In this document: in pieces, positions 1-7,654 of the stretch | Position numbering within the stretch: position 1 is the stretch's first letter | How the letters are laid out: the number at the start of each line of letters is the position of its first letter | Origin: Desulfobulbus sp. | GTDB lineage: Bacteria > Desulfobacterota > Desulfobulbia > Desulfobulbales > Desulfobulbaceae | Length of the DNA stretch: 10,061 nucleotides | NCBI GenBank assembly: GCA_028684915.1 | Contig: JAQUEZ010000219.1 | Location: 1 to 10,061, forward strand | Reading direction: 5' to 3' | Program-made: the position numbers and the translations under genes | The notes under the pieces: model-generated | What the model was told of the DNA's origin: nothing | Database searches by the model: none | The model's input: only the letters and a program-made list of their open reading frames with translations

Positions 1-26
1 AAAAAAATTACCCATTAAGGATACGA

Positions 27-2153
27 ATGACCGAAAACGATCAAAACGAACAAGAAAAGAAAGCGCCTCCTGTGCGAAAAGCCAAAACCGGCGCATGGTG
101 GAAAAGCGTGCCCAAAGCGGCCGCCGCCGAGGCGGCAAAGGCTGCGCAGGCAGCGGCGGAAGCGGCTGAAGCGGCGGCGGCGACTGCACCAGTTGAACTA
201 ATCGCACCGGCCGTCCCGGATGCACTCAAAGAGCGACAGGAGGAGTCGCCCCCCGTGGTTTCTCCTCCTCAGCCCGATGCGTCTGCGCCTGTCGCTGATC
301 AACCGCTTGAGGTGATCGAGCCCGTCGCGGCGGAAAGCGTGACTGAAGAGGTCGTGACGTCTGCGGCGGCGCCAGGCGTAGCCGATGAAGCGGCCCCGGC
401 GGTTGCCGACTCAGGAAACGAGGAGGCGGCGGAAGAGCCGGCTCCGCCCAAGAAAAGGCGGCCCCGGCGCAGCGGTAAAAAACGCGCCAAACCGGTTGAC
501 GCGTCCCAGGATACGGAAGAACCAGCTGAAAAGGCGCGGGAAACACCCGTTGATCCGGCGGTTGATTCGGATGGCGACGAAGACGACGATTCGGATCGGG
601 TGGTCGACGACGGGTCGGAATTCCCCGACAAGGCGGTGGTCTACAAGCTGCTGATCAACGCTGAGGAGCCGGAAGAATGCCGGATCGCCTTGGTGGAAGA
701 CGGGCGGCTTGAATCCTTCCACGTCACCACCATTGATCGCGAGCCCACCAAAAACAATATTTATAAAGGCCGGATTGTCTCGATCGAGGCCAATCTCCAG
801 GCCGCCTTTGTCGACATCGGCACCGGCCGCAACGGATTCCTGCCGTTCAATGAAATCCATCCCGAGTACTATCGGCAGGACGTCAACGAGCGCAATCGCA
901 ATCTGATTGCCCAGCAGCAGTGGAAAAAGCTCAAAATCGAAGAGGTGATGCAGAAGGGGCAGGAGGTGCTGGTGCAGGTGGTCAAGGAGGTCACTGGCAA
1001 CAAAGGCGCCAACATGACCACCTATCTGTCTCTGCCTGGCCGCTGTTTGGTGTTGATGCCGGGCAGCGACAGCTCCGGCATCTCGCGCAAGATTGTCGGC
1101 GAAGAGCGCAGGGCCAATCTGCGCGAAATCATGAGCGAGTTTGAAATCCCCGAAGGCGTCGGATACATCATTCGAACCGCCAGCGCCGAGATCACCCACG
1201 CCGCTCTGGAAAAGGATCTGCACACCCTGCTCGCGCTCTGGGAAGAGGTCAAAAAGCGCGGCCAGACCATGGACGCGCCCGCCCTGGTGTTCGAGGAGCA
1301 GGACACGGTGGTCCGTTTTCTGCGGGATCATTTCTTCGCGGATATTCAAGAGATCCTGGTCGACACCCAGGAGTCGCTAGCCAATGTCGACGCCTTCATC
1401 GACCTGCTGCCGGCCAAACAGAAAAACGTCAAGGTTCGGCTGCATCGCGGCACCAAGCCTATCTTCAACCAGTTCAACATCGAAGAGCAGATCGAATCGA
1501 TCTACAAACCGCAGGTGGCCTTGCCTTCCGGCGGCTCGATTGTGATCAACCCCACCGAGGCGCTGGTGGCCATCGACGTCAACTCCGGCCGGACTTCAAA
1601 GAATTCCGATTTTGACGACACTATCTTCCTCGCCAACATGGAAGCCGCGGCGGAATTGGCCCGGCAACTCAGGTTGCGCGATCTTGGCGGACTGATCGTG
1701 GTCGATTTCATCGATATGCGGAATAAAAAGCATATTCGGGAAGTTGAGCGGCAGGTGAAGGTCAGCATGAAGCGCGACAAGGCCAAGGTCGACATCAGCA
1801 AGATTTCCCGCTTCGGCCTGATGCAGATTTCCCGGCAGAAGATGGGCGCGCCCATCGAGAAAGGCAGTTACCGGACCTGCGAATACTGTGAGGGGCGCGG
1901 CGTGGTGCGTTCGGTGGAAACTTTGGCGTTGTACCACCTGCGGCGCATTCAGACCGGCATCAGCCGTAAAAAAGTGGCCCGCGTCGAATGCCGCCTGCCG
2001 CTTGACGTCGCCCAGTATCTGCTCAATAAAAAACGAGCGGAGTTGGCTGATCTTGAAGCCAAGCACCAGGCGAAGATCGACATTATTCCCCGGGTGGAGA
2101 TGAAACCGTCGGAAAATCAAATCGATTTTCTGGAAACGGAAGCGACTCGGTAG
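27..2153 (+). CDS. rng: Ribonuclease E/G family endoribonuclease
   Basis: A single-strand-specific endoribonuclease for rRNA maturation and mRNA decay, acting in the cytoplasm. The catalytic core starts near residue 203. An S1 RNA-binding segment begins at about Y246 (YKGRIVSIEANLQAAFVDIG). The two metal-binding aspartates are D517 (AIDVNSGR) and D560 (VVDFIDM), 43 residues apart as in E. coli RNase E D303/D346. The zinc-link CxxC is C618-EY-C621, 101 residues after D517, also matching E. coli. The protein ends soon after the core, so it lacks the long C-terminal degradosome scaffold of E. coli RNase E. Instead it has about 200 N-terminal residues rich in Ala, Glu and Pro, with a basic patch (KKRRPRRSGKKR) followed by an acidic stretch. 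The ATG at 27 follows an AAGGA at 17-21. The family is certain; E versus G naming is not. Confidence 0.95.
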   Translation: MTENDQNEQEKKAPPVRKAKTGAWWKSVPKAAAAEAAKAAQAAAEAAEAAAATAPVELIAPAVPDALKERQEESPPVVSPPQPDASAPVADQPLEVIEPVAAESVTEEVVTSAAAPGVADEAAPAVADSGNEEAAEEPAPPKKRRPRRSGKKRAKPVDASQDTEEPAEKARETPVDPAVDSDGDEDDDSDRVVDDGSEFPDKAVVYKLLINAEEPEECRIALVEDGRLESFHVTTIDREPTKNNIYKGRIVSIEANLQAAFVDIGTGRNGFLPFNEIHPEYYRQDVNERNRNLIAQQQWKKLKIEEVMQKGQEVLVQVVKEVTGNKGANMTTYLSLPGRCLVLMPGSDSSGISRKIVGEERRANLREIMSEFEIPEGVGYIIRTASAEITHAALEKDLHTLLALWEEVKKRGQTMDAPALVFEEQDTVVRFLRDHFFADIQEILVDTQESLANVDAFIDLLPAKQKNVKVRLHRGTKPIFNQFNIEEQIESIYKPQVALPSGGSIVINPTEALVAIDVNSGRTSKNSDFDDTIFLANMEAAAELARQLRLRDLGGLIVVDFIDMRNKKHIREVERQVKVSMKRDKAKVDISKISRFGLMQISRQKMGAPIEKGSYRTCEYCEGRGVVRSVETLALYHLRRIQTGISRKKVARVECRLPLDVAQYLLNKKRAELADLEAKHQAKIDIIPRVEMKPSENQIDFLETEATR

Positions 2154-2236
2154 ACGATTGGGATGAAGGCCGGCGCTGTCTTGGCTTGCAAGGTTGAGAG
2201 GCAAGGCTCCGTCAAGGACGTGCGGTAAGAAAAAGC

Positions 2237-2265
2237 TTGATTATCGATCAGGTTCAGAGTATATG
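2237..2265 (+). promoter_or_regulatory. Probable sigma-70 promoter of tRNA-Arg
   Basis: A TTGATT (-35, 2237-2242) and a TATATG (-10, 2260-2265) are separated by exactly 17 bases. The -10 box ends 13 bases before the tRNA 5' end, leaving a short leader for RNase P to remove. Each hexamer matches consensus at four of six positions. With the terminator after the tRNA, this makes the tRNA a separate transcription unit. Read by eye only. Confidence 0.55.
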
Positions 2266-2278
2266 AGGGGACCATTTT

Positions 2279-2355
2279 GCGCCTGTAGCTCAGCTGGATA
2301 GAGCGTCGGACTACGAATCCGTAGGTCGGGAGTTCGAATCTCTCCAGGCGCGCCA
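2279..2355 (+). tRNA. tRNA-Arg (anticodon ACG)
   Basis: The cloverleaf can be drawn by hand. The 7-bp acceptor stem GCGCCTG/CAGGCGC is perfect. The D arm is GCTCAGCTGGATAGAGC. The anticodon loop CTACGAA carries ACG, flanked by TCGGA/TCCGT whose outermost pair is a T-T mismatch. The T arm contains GTTCGAATC. The discriminator base is G and the CCA end is encoded (2353-2355). ACG would normally be edited to ICG by TadA to read CGU, CGC and CGA. The total length of 77 bases is normal. Confidence 0.97.
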
Positions 2356-2361
2356 GTACTC

Positions 2362-2400
2362 AAGGGTTTAGAGAATTTCTCTAAACCCTTTTTTCTTTTC
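2362..2400 (+). terminator. Rho-independent terminator after tRNA-Arg
   Basis: A perfect 13-bp stem (2362-2374 paired with 2378-2390) with a 3-base loop is followed by a T-rich run with two C interruptions to 2400. It lies 7 bases after the CCA end and separates the tRNA from the transporter gene. Confidence 0.92.
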
Positions 2401-2477
2401 CCCGGTCTCCCCCCGGTCCGCACGCGAGATTGCCTGTTCGATAAGGGATCTTCCGGATAATAGTTTTGGCCCTTCCC

Positions 2478-3650
2478 ATGCAAGCATCCCAATTTTCCTC
2501 AGCCCGCCTGCTCGTCACCGTCTGCGTTATCAGCTTTGGCTGCTTTTTGGGTTCTTTCATGAGGATTCCCATTGTTCCGCTCCTCGCCACCTCGTTGGGC
2601 GCGGATACGGTGCAAGTCGGGCTGGTCAACAGCGCGTTCATGGTGATGACGGGGGCGCTCTCCATCCCGTTGGGTCTCCTTTCGGATCGACTGGGCCGGC
2701 GACTGCCGTTGCTGAGCGGACTCCTCCTGCTGTCAGGCTCTTCTTTTCTGCTGTACTGGAGCCAGAGCCCGCTCCAAATGGGGTGCATCTATCTCCTGTT
2801 CGGCATGGGGCTGTCAGCGATTTCGCCAACGCTGATGTCGTATGTCGCTGACTTCACCCCTCCTGGAGCATTAGGCCACGCGTTCGGATGGTACACCATG
2901 GCCTTGTACGGCGGCATGACCCTCGGCCCGGCAACCGGCGGCCTGCTCGGAGCGGCGCTGGGGTTGCGATCGGTCTTCCTTGTTGCCGGCGTTTTGATCT
3001 TGCTGATGTTCTTCGTGGCATACTTTTTTCTCCCCACCCATTCCCGCCGCATTGAACCCACCTCAGGCGTTGCCTCCACCTTGAAAAATCTGCTCAGCAA
3101 CCAGTCGCTCATTGCCTGTTTGCTCGCCACCCTTGGCGGTTGCGTAGGTTTTGGCATGTTCGTTTCCTTTATGCCGCTCTACATCAAGGATTTGGGACTG
3201 AGCACAACTGCGGTGGGATTTGTGTTTGCAACCCAGGCGTTAGCGAATGCCGTGTCCCGCGTTCCGGCCGGATGGTTGTATGATCATCTGTCGAACCGAA
3301 CCCTCCTGGTGACGGCCGGTTCCACTGCGCTTGCCATGGCGATGGTCGCTTTCGGCTTCTGTCGTTCCCTGCCGTCTCTTTTGGCAACCGCCGCCGGCAT
3401 GGGATTCAGTATGGGGATGGCGTTTACAGTCATCTGCACCCTGATTGCCGACTCTGTGCCGAAAAAAATGAGAGGCTTGGCCATGGGGTGCTACAACACC
3501 AGCGTCTATGCCGGGATGCTGACCTGTTCGCTTGGCATGGGAGTGGTGATTCGAAAGTATGGTTTTCAGGCAGGCTTTTCTTTGACCGGAGCGGTCATGA
3601 TGTGCATGCTGCTGCTGTTTAACGTCCTGTATCACCCTGCAAAGGCATAG
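2478..3650 (+). CDS. MFS transporter, drug:H+ antiporter-like, 12 TM
   Basis: An inner-membrane major facilitator, about 390 residues, the usual size for a 12-helix member. Counting from the upstream TTG at 2466, the loop between helices 2 and 3 carries MFS motif A at residues 70-79 ([10 protein letters not shown]). Helix 5 carries a motif C-like GPATGG at 154-159, which is typical of proton antiporters. A degenerate repeat of motif A ([10 protein letters not shown]) sits in the second half. The substrate cannot be told from the sequence. Start choice is uncertain: ATG 2478 is taken here, but an in-frame TTG at 2466 adds four residues and neither has a convincing Shine-Dalgarno. The gene stands alone, downstream of the tRNA terminator. 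Confidence 0.9.
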   Translation: MQASQFSSARLLVTVCVISFGCFLGSFMRIPIVPLLATSLGADTVQVGLVNSAFMVMTGALSIPLGLLSDRLGRRLPLLSGLLLLSGSSFLLYWSQSPLQMGCIYLLFGMGLSAISPTLMSYVADFTPPGALGHAFGWYTMALYGGMTLGPATGGLLGAALGLRSVFLVAGVLILLMFFVAYFFLPTHSRRIEPTSGVASTLKNLLSNQSLIACLLATLGGCVGFGMFVSFMPLYIKDLGLSTTAVGFVFATQALANAVSRVPAGWLYDHLSNRTLLVTAGSTALAMAMVAFGFCRSLPSLLATAAGMGFSMGMAFTVICTLIADSVPKKMRGLAMGCYNTSVYAGMLTCSLGMGVVIRKYGFQAGFSLTGAVMMCMLLLFNVLYHPAKA

Positions 3651-3813
3651 GCGCTTTTTTTATCGGTTTCAAGAGGCGGACTTCGTGGCCAGAGTGGACC
3701 AGCAAGAAGCAGGAAATCAAATGCAGAAAACAGCTCAAGGATAAGCGACCACGCTGGAAAGCAAATTTTCCGGTCAATCATCGGGACTGCATTATCTACA
3801 CACGACGAGACTG

Positions 3814-3846
3814 TTGCCAAGAAAGGTTCTCTTCGGCAATTTTCTT
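3814..3846 (+). terminator. Possible weak hairpin terminator in the MFS/kinase-like gap
   Basis: TTGCC (3814-3818) pairs with GGCAA (3835-3839), and inside it AGAA pairs with TTCT around an AGG loop, with a small asymmetric bulge. Five T residues follow at 3840-3844. It lies about 165 bases after the transporter stop and 60 before the next start, so it could end the transporter transcript or act in the next leader. The stem is imperfect, so the call is weak. Confidence 0.3.
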
Positions 3847-3904
3847 GCAATAAAACCAAATGCTTCTTGTCTTGAGAAGCGAGCTCAAAAGGGGAAAATC
3901 GAAA

Positions 3905-4558
3905 ATGTCCATTGTTACAATCGCTCGAGGTTCTTACAGCCGTGGCAAAGAGGTGGCTGAAAGGTTGGCAAAAAAATTAGGATACGAATGCATCTCTCGG
4001 GAGATTCTGCTTGAGGCGTCGAAGGAATTTAATATCCCAGAGATCAAGCTTGTCAGAGCGCTTCACGATTCCCCTAAAATCTTTGCGTCCGACGGCGCGT
4101 CGCACTATGTGAAGTACTACCGTTCAGCTATTTTACGCCATGCACGCAATGACAATATGGTCTATCATGGACTGGCCGGGCATTTTTTTCTCAAAGACAT
4201 CCCACATGTTCTAAAAATCAGAATCAACGCCGATATGGAGACGCGGGTGCAAGAGGAGATGGCCAGAGAAAACATCTCTGCTCAAGAGGCTCTGCGCATC
4301 CTGAAGAATGATGATGAAGAACGCCGGAAGTGGAGTATACAAGTGTACGGCACCGACACCTGGGACAGCCGTCTTTATGACATGGTCATTAACATCAGCA
4401 CGCTCACGATTGACGACACGGTTGACGTCATTGCCTATATTTTGCAAAAACCAACGTTCCAGTCGACGTTTGAATCAAGAAAACTGGTTGCGGACATGGC
4501 AATGGCGGCAAAACAACAGGCAGACATCATGAAAGCAATGGGCACAACACTGTTCTGA
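3905..4558 (+). CDS. Cytidylate kinase-like family protein
   Basis: A 217-residue P-loop protein resembling the cytidylate kinase-like family (Pfam AAK-like group), which is distinct from true CMP kinase. The N-terminal strand and loop read MSIVTIARGSYSRGKEVAER, with an atypical phosphate-binding loop RGSYSRGK at residues 8-15. The following LAKKLGYECISREIL and the later WDSRLYDMVINIST (153-166) fit the nucleotide-kinase fold pattern. The in-frame ATG at 3860 has no ribosome site. ATG 3905 has GGGGAA about 10 bases upstream and starts at the expected strand, so it is preferred. The stop is one base before the VIT transporter start, which implies one transcript and coupled translation. The substrate is unknown and the link to metal transport is inference. 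Confidence 0.8.
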   Translation: MSIVTIARGSYSRGKEVAERLAKKLGYECISREILLEASKEFNIPEIKLVRALHDSPKIFASDGASHYVKYYRSAILRHARNDNMVYHGLAGHFFLKDIPHVLKIRINADMETRVQEEMARENISAQEALRILKNDDEERRKWSIQVYGTDTWDSRLYDMVINISTLTIDDTVDVIAYILQKPTFQSTFESRKLVADMAMAAKQQADIMKAMGTTLF

Positions 4559-4559
4559 T

Positions 4560-5249
4560 ATGCGCCATCCTGAACACCACCGCATTCATCGTTCCGGCTG
4601 GCTGCGAGCAGCGGTCTTGGGCGCGAATGACGGCATCGTTTCAACCGCCAGTCTGATTATTGGCGTTGCGGCAGCTAATGCATCCCGAGAGAGCATTCTT
4701 TTAGCGGGCACGGCTGGCTTGGTGGCCGGAGCGCTGTCGATGGCCGCCGGCGAGTATGTTTCAGTGAAATCCCAAGAGGACACGGAGCGTGCTGATCTCC
4801 AGATGGAGTCCGATGCGCTCGAGAATGATCGAGACGAGGAAGAGAAGGAGCTGGCGGCTATCTATCGAGATCGTGGCCTGGATGAGCAGCTTGCTCAAGA
4901 GGTGGCGCGCCAATTGATGCAACATGACGCGCTGGCGGCCCATGCGCGTGATGAGATCGGGATCACCACCGAATTAAGCGCGCACCCCCTGCAGGCGGCC
5001 TTCTGGTCAGCCGGCGCATTTTCTCTGGGCGCGGCAATTCCGCTCGCAACCGCAACGCTTGCTCCAGCTTCTTCACTGCTGTGGGTTGTCCCGCTCCTGG
5101 CGATTGGCTTGCTGGGGGCGCTCGGCGCGGTCGCCGCGGCAACCGGGGGCGCTTCACTCTCTCGTGGCGCTGTGCGTGTATGTTTTTGGGGTACGGCGGC
5201 CATGGGGATAACTGCTGCAGTCGGCAAGCTGTTTGGCATTGCGGGATGA
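4560..5249 (+). CDS. VIT1/CCC1-family Fe2+/Mn2+ transporter
   Basis: A 229-residue membrane protein of the VIT1/CCC1 family, which moves Fe2+ or Mn2+ out of the cytoplasm. The family signature GANDGIVST is at 21-29 in helix 1. AAGEYVSVKSQED (62-74) ends helix 2. A charged segment at about 67-143 with many Glu (EEEKELAAIYRDRGLDEQLAQEVARQLM) matches the cytoplasmic metal-binding hook between helices 2 and 3. Three more helices (about 146-170, 173-195, 205-226) give the expected five. The gene starts one base after the preceding stop and has no Shine-Dalgarno of its own, so translation probably depends on ribosomes finishing the upstream gene. The choice between Fe and Mn cannot be made here. 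Confidence 0.9.
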   Translation: MRHPEHHRIHRSGWLRAAVLGANDGIVSTASLIIGVAAANASRESILLAGTAGLVAGALSMAAGEYVSVKSQEDTERADLQMESDALENDRDEEEKELAAIYRDRGLDEQLAQEVARQLMQHDALAAHARDEIGITTELSAHPLQAAFWSAGAFSLGAAIPLATATLAPASSLLWVVPLLAIGLLGALGAVAAATGGASLSRGAVRVCFWGTAAMGITAAVGKLFGIAG

Positions 5250-5418
5250 GTCAGCCCTGCAGACCGATTCAGTTGCAGGAGACCAACCTTTGCCGTATCT
5301 TTCTCGCGGGAATACCCCCTGCCCTGCCATCGGCGGTCGTCCCCTTCAGTCACGTTATACAATGTAAGGCCAACATCTCTCTTTTTACCATTTTTTTAAC
5401 TTAACCGAGGAGTTATCG

Positions 5419-5868
5419 ATGAGCAAAACCCTTGTGCAAATGACAGCGGAAATCATCCAATCGCAGATCAGCAGCAAACAGATGAGCACCGATGAAATCA
5501 AAGCCGCCCTGAACGAAACCTTCCAGGCGCTCAAATCACTGCAGGACGCTGAAGCAAGCGGGATAATAGAGCCTGGCGCAGAGGCAACCGCGCCGACTGT
5601 TGATCCTAAGAAATCCATCCAGAAGAATAAGGTGGTCTGCTTGGAATGCGGGCAAGAGTTCAAGATGCTGTCTCCGAAGCACCTGAGGTCGCATGGCCTT
5701 GATGCCAAGGAATACCGCAAAAAATATGGTTTTTCCGCCCGGCAGCCCCTGTGTGCGAAAGCGCTTTCCGAGAAACGGTCCGCCTCTGGGAAGGAACGCG
5801 GCATTCCGGCCAACCTGCAAAAAGCCATAGTCGCCCGGACCAAGAAAAAACCTGTTGCAGATGAATAA
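5419..5868 (+). CDS. MucR/Ros-family zinc-finger transcriptional regulator
   Basis: A 149-residue DNA-binding regulator. The C-terminal half carries the Ros/MucR domain: a zinc finger with C74-x2-C77 and H88-x3-H92 (CLECGQEFKMLSPKHLRSH), followed by the conserved GLDAKEYRKKYGF. The N-terminal half (MSKTLVQMTAEIIQSQISSKQMSTDEI) is the helical segment typical of MucR proteins. GAGGAG at 5407-5412, 6 bases before the ATG, fixes the start. A linker rich in Ala, Glu and Pro (about 48-66) joins the halves. It lies 22 bases before an IHF-like gene, so both are probably co-transcribed. Family members regulate exopolysaccharide and surface traits; the target here is unknown. Confidence 0.92.
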   Translation: MSKTLVQMTAEIIQSQISSKQMSTDEIKAALNETFQALKSLQDAEASGIIEPGAEATAPTVDPKKSIQKNKVVCLECGQEFKMLSPKHLRSHGLDAKEYRKKYGFSARQPLCAKALSEKRSASGKERGIPANLQKAIVARTKKKPVADE

Positions 5869-5890
5869 CAATAGAGGGGTTTCAACAAGA

Positions 5891-6184
5891 ATGAAGAAAA
5901 ACGTCACACGAAAAGAATTGGCCCTCTCGGTCACGGAAAAGTTGGGCGTTGCCCAGCGGAACGCAGCGGAAATCGTCGACACCGTTTTTGCGACCTTGAA
6001 AAATACCTTGGTCCAAGGCGAATCAATCAAGCTGGTTCAATTTGGCAGCTTGAATGTTCGGGATAAATCCCCGCGCCGGGGTCGCAACCCGCAAACCGGC
6101 CAGTCTCTGACCATTGCCAAGCGACAGATGATCAGTTTCCGTCCGAGCAGACAGTTGCGCGAAAGGTTGAACGACAATCTTTAA
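5891..6184 (+). CDS. ihfA: Integration host factor alpha-like DNA-bending protein
   Basis: A 97-residue HU/IHF-fold protein, the normal length. Near the arm tip it has GRNPQTGQ with the intercalating proline at P67, and the C-terminus ISFRPSRQLRERL matches IHF-alpha (VTFRPGQKLKSRV in E. coli) better than HU. The segment KLVQFGSLNVRDK also aligns with IHF-alpha. ATG 5891 is preferred, with AGAGGGG at 5873-5879. In-frame upstream starts at 5855 and 5861 would overlap the regulator gene and add a tail unusual for the family. It probably forms a dimer with an IHF-beta encoded elsewhere. A second IHF-alpha copy in the genome is possible, so the symbol is tentative. Confidence 0.88.
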   Translation: MKKNVTRKELALSVTEKLGVAQRNAAEIVDTVFATLKNTLVQGESIKLVQFGSLNVRDKSPRRGRNPQTGQSLTIAKRQMISFRPSRQLRERLNDNL

Positions 6185-6275
6185 GCGCTGAAAATGGCGG
6201 CAACCGATAGAAAATGCACGGGATATTGAAGCAATTTCTCGTACATCCTCATCTCAACCTCTCAAGACAACGATT

Positions 6276-6839
6276 ATGAAAATAGTAGGTATTTACGGCA
6301 GTCCACGCGTTAAGGGCAATTCAGCGCAACTTCTTGATGCTGTTCTGGATCAAGCAGCAGGGCAGGGCGCACAGATTGTGAAACACCATCTCAACAGTCT
6401 GTCTATCAGGGGGTGCCAAGCCTGTTATAGCTGCCGCTTGAAAGGCAACGAAGGCAAATGCGCTCTAAAGGATGACATGAACCCAATTCTTGACGATGTG
6501 CTCACGTCAAACGCTGTGGTTCTCGCCTCTCCCGTGTATATGTGGCAGATGACCGCTCAAGCGAAACTGTTTACTGATCGCCTGATGCCGGTGCTCAAGC
6601 CGGATTACTCCTCTTGGCTCACTGGTCAAAAACTCCTCTCCATTTACACCCAAGGACAGCCGGACATTTCCAAATTTGCGCCGTATTTCGAGCATGTTAA
6701 CCAAATGTTCGCCTTCCTAGGCTTCCAAACCTTGGCCCCCCTGGTTTTTGGTGGACTACGGAATATTGACGACATTCAAAAGCATCCAGCAGCATTCGAG
6801 CAGGTCCAGCAGGCTGTTAACGGCTTGCTGGCGGAATGA
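6276..6839 (+). CDS. Flavodoxin-fold NADPH-dependent FMN reductase / iron-sulfur flavoprotein-like
   Basis: A 187-residue cytoplasmic flavoprotein. The N-terminal MKIVGIYGSPRVKGNS is the FMN phosphate-binding loop. SPVYMWQMTAQAKLFTDRL (from about residue 90) is the second family signature. A cysteine cluster C47-x2-C50-x2-C53-x8-C62 followed by ALKDDM resembles the compact cluster motif of archaeal-type iron-sulfur flavoproteins. The last spacer is slightly longer than the usual 4-7, so cluster binding is likely but not certain. The C-terminal region is a plain flavodoxin fold. No clear Shine-Dalgarno precedes the ATG. The physiological electron acceptor is unknown. Confidence 0.85.
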   Translation: MKIVGIYGSPRVKGNSAQLLDAVLDQAAGQGAQIVKHHLNSLSIRGCQACYSCRLKGNEGKCALKDDMNPILDDVLTSNAVVLASPVYMWQMTAQAKLFTDRLMPVLKPDYSSWLTGQKLLSIYTQGQPDISKFAPYFEHVNQMFAFLGFQTLAPLVFGGLRNIDDIQKHPAAFEQVQQAVNGLLAE

Positions 6840-6890
6840 GATGATTTTATTTGAAGAGTAGCATTGGGAATAAGTGTGCCACGAGGCTTC

Positions 6891-6909
6891 TGATTCGCAA
6901 TTGCAATCA
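6891..6909. repeat. Loop-less inverted repeat between convergent genes
   Basis: TGATT-C-GCAA is followed directly by TTGC-AATCA, a 9-bp inverted repeat with one unpaired base and no loop. It lies between the flavoprotein stop and the 3' end of the PEP-CTERM gene. Without a loop or T-run it is a poor terminator; a protein-binding site is possible but untested. Confidence 0.3.
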
Positions 6910-7018
6910 AGACACTCACGCGAACCACTAACCCCCTGCTGTTGCAAATGTAGCGATGGTGTCGAGCCGGCACACGCAGCTAACCCCTTGCCTTATGAAA
7001 TCGCCCGAGCCGAGCAGG

Positions 7019-7654
7019 TTATTCTCGTCGCTTTCTGATAACACTTGCCAACCCGGCAAGGCCTATCCCGAAAAGGAGCATGGTCGTTGCTTCTGGGACA
7101 GGAGTCGTTTGAAAATTTGCTTTCAGATATATAGAAGCGTCGTCATTGCCAGACCAAATCCATTGCGCCAATTCATCGATACCTTGGATCTTGCCGAGGC
7201 TCACACTTGTCCAAATATTATTTCCTCCATTGTTGCCATAGGAGGTAACCGAAGCCCATTCCAATCCATCCAATGAATATTCCCATTGGGAAACAGCGGC
7301 AGAGTACAATGGGCCGCCCGCAATATCCCCTGTGAGTTCGGCTAGGAATGCAGCAGGATCCCCGCCACCGATGGAGTTGCTAGGCGTTGAGTAACCAGCA
7401 TTATGCATTTGCCATATAAACGAATAGTTATGGCTAGCCAGAAGATTCGCCAGGATGAGCGAGTCTGACTTGGTCCAATCGCCGGAATGCTCACCTACAC
7501 CCAAGGATGACGTTACGCCGCCATCAACAAGATAAAAATTATCGACCACGTTGTCGCCGGTATAAGTCACCGCCACAGACAGCGCATTCGCCGCGCTGTT
7601 TCCACCCAACAGAAACAATCCACTGGTCAATCCCACGAGTATTTTTCGTCGCAT
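7019..7654 (-). CDS. PEP-CTERM sorting domain-containing protein
   Basis: A 211-residue exported protein. Residues 1-25 form a Sec signal peptide (MRRK, hydrophobic GLTSGLFLLGG, likely cleavage after ANA). The C-terminus is a textbook PEP-CTERM tail: VPEA at 186-189, a hydrophobic helix (TTMLLFGIGLAGLASVI) and the basic end RKRRE. Such tails are recognised by exosortase, which removes them so that the protein is released to the cell surface or biofilm matrix. The middle is rich in Gly, Ser, Asn and Trp, without cysteine; I do not recognise a domain there. GGAGAGGG lies just before the ATG at 7654. No exosortase or polysaccharide gene is in view, so the sorting machinery must lie elsewhere. 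Confidence 0.9.
   Translation of the reverse strand: MRRKILVGLTSGLFLLGGNSAANALSVAVTYTGDNVVDNFYLVDGGVTSSLGVGEHSGDWTKSDSLILANLLASHNYSFIWQMHNAGYSTPSNSIGGGDPAAFLAELTGDIAGGPLYSAAVSQWEYSLDGLEWASVTSYGNNGGNNIWTSVSLGKIQGIDELAQWIWSGNDDASIYLKANFQTTPVPEATTMLLFGIGLAGLASVIRKRRE

Noticed and set aside
411..1349. 312-residue - strand frame
   Set aside because: It is the shadow of the RNase E/G coding frame, which has full domain support; the antisense product matches no family.
2154..2236. Terminator after the RNase gene
   Set aside because: CTTGC/GCAAG gives only 5 bp and there is no T-run.
2241..2492. 83-residue - strand frame containing [23 protein letters not shown]
   Set aside because: This is the well-known false protein made by translating a tRNA gene backwards; the tRNA-Arg and its terminator explain the DNA.
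3240..3635. 131-residue - strand frame
   Set aside because: His- and Gln-rich shadow of the MFS gene with no ribosome site.
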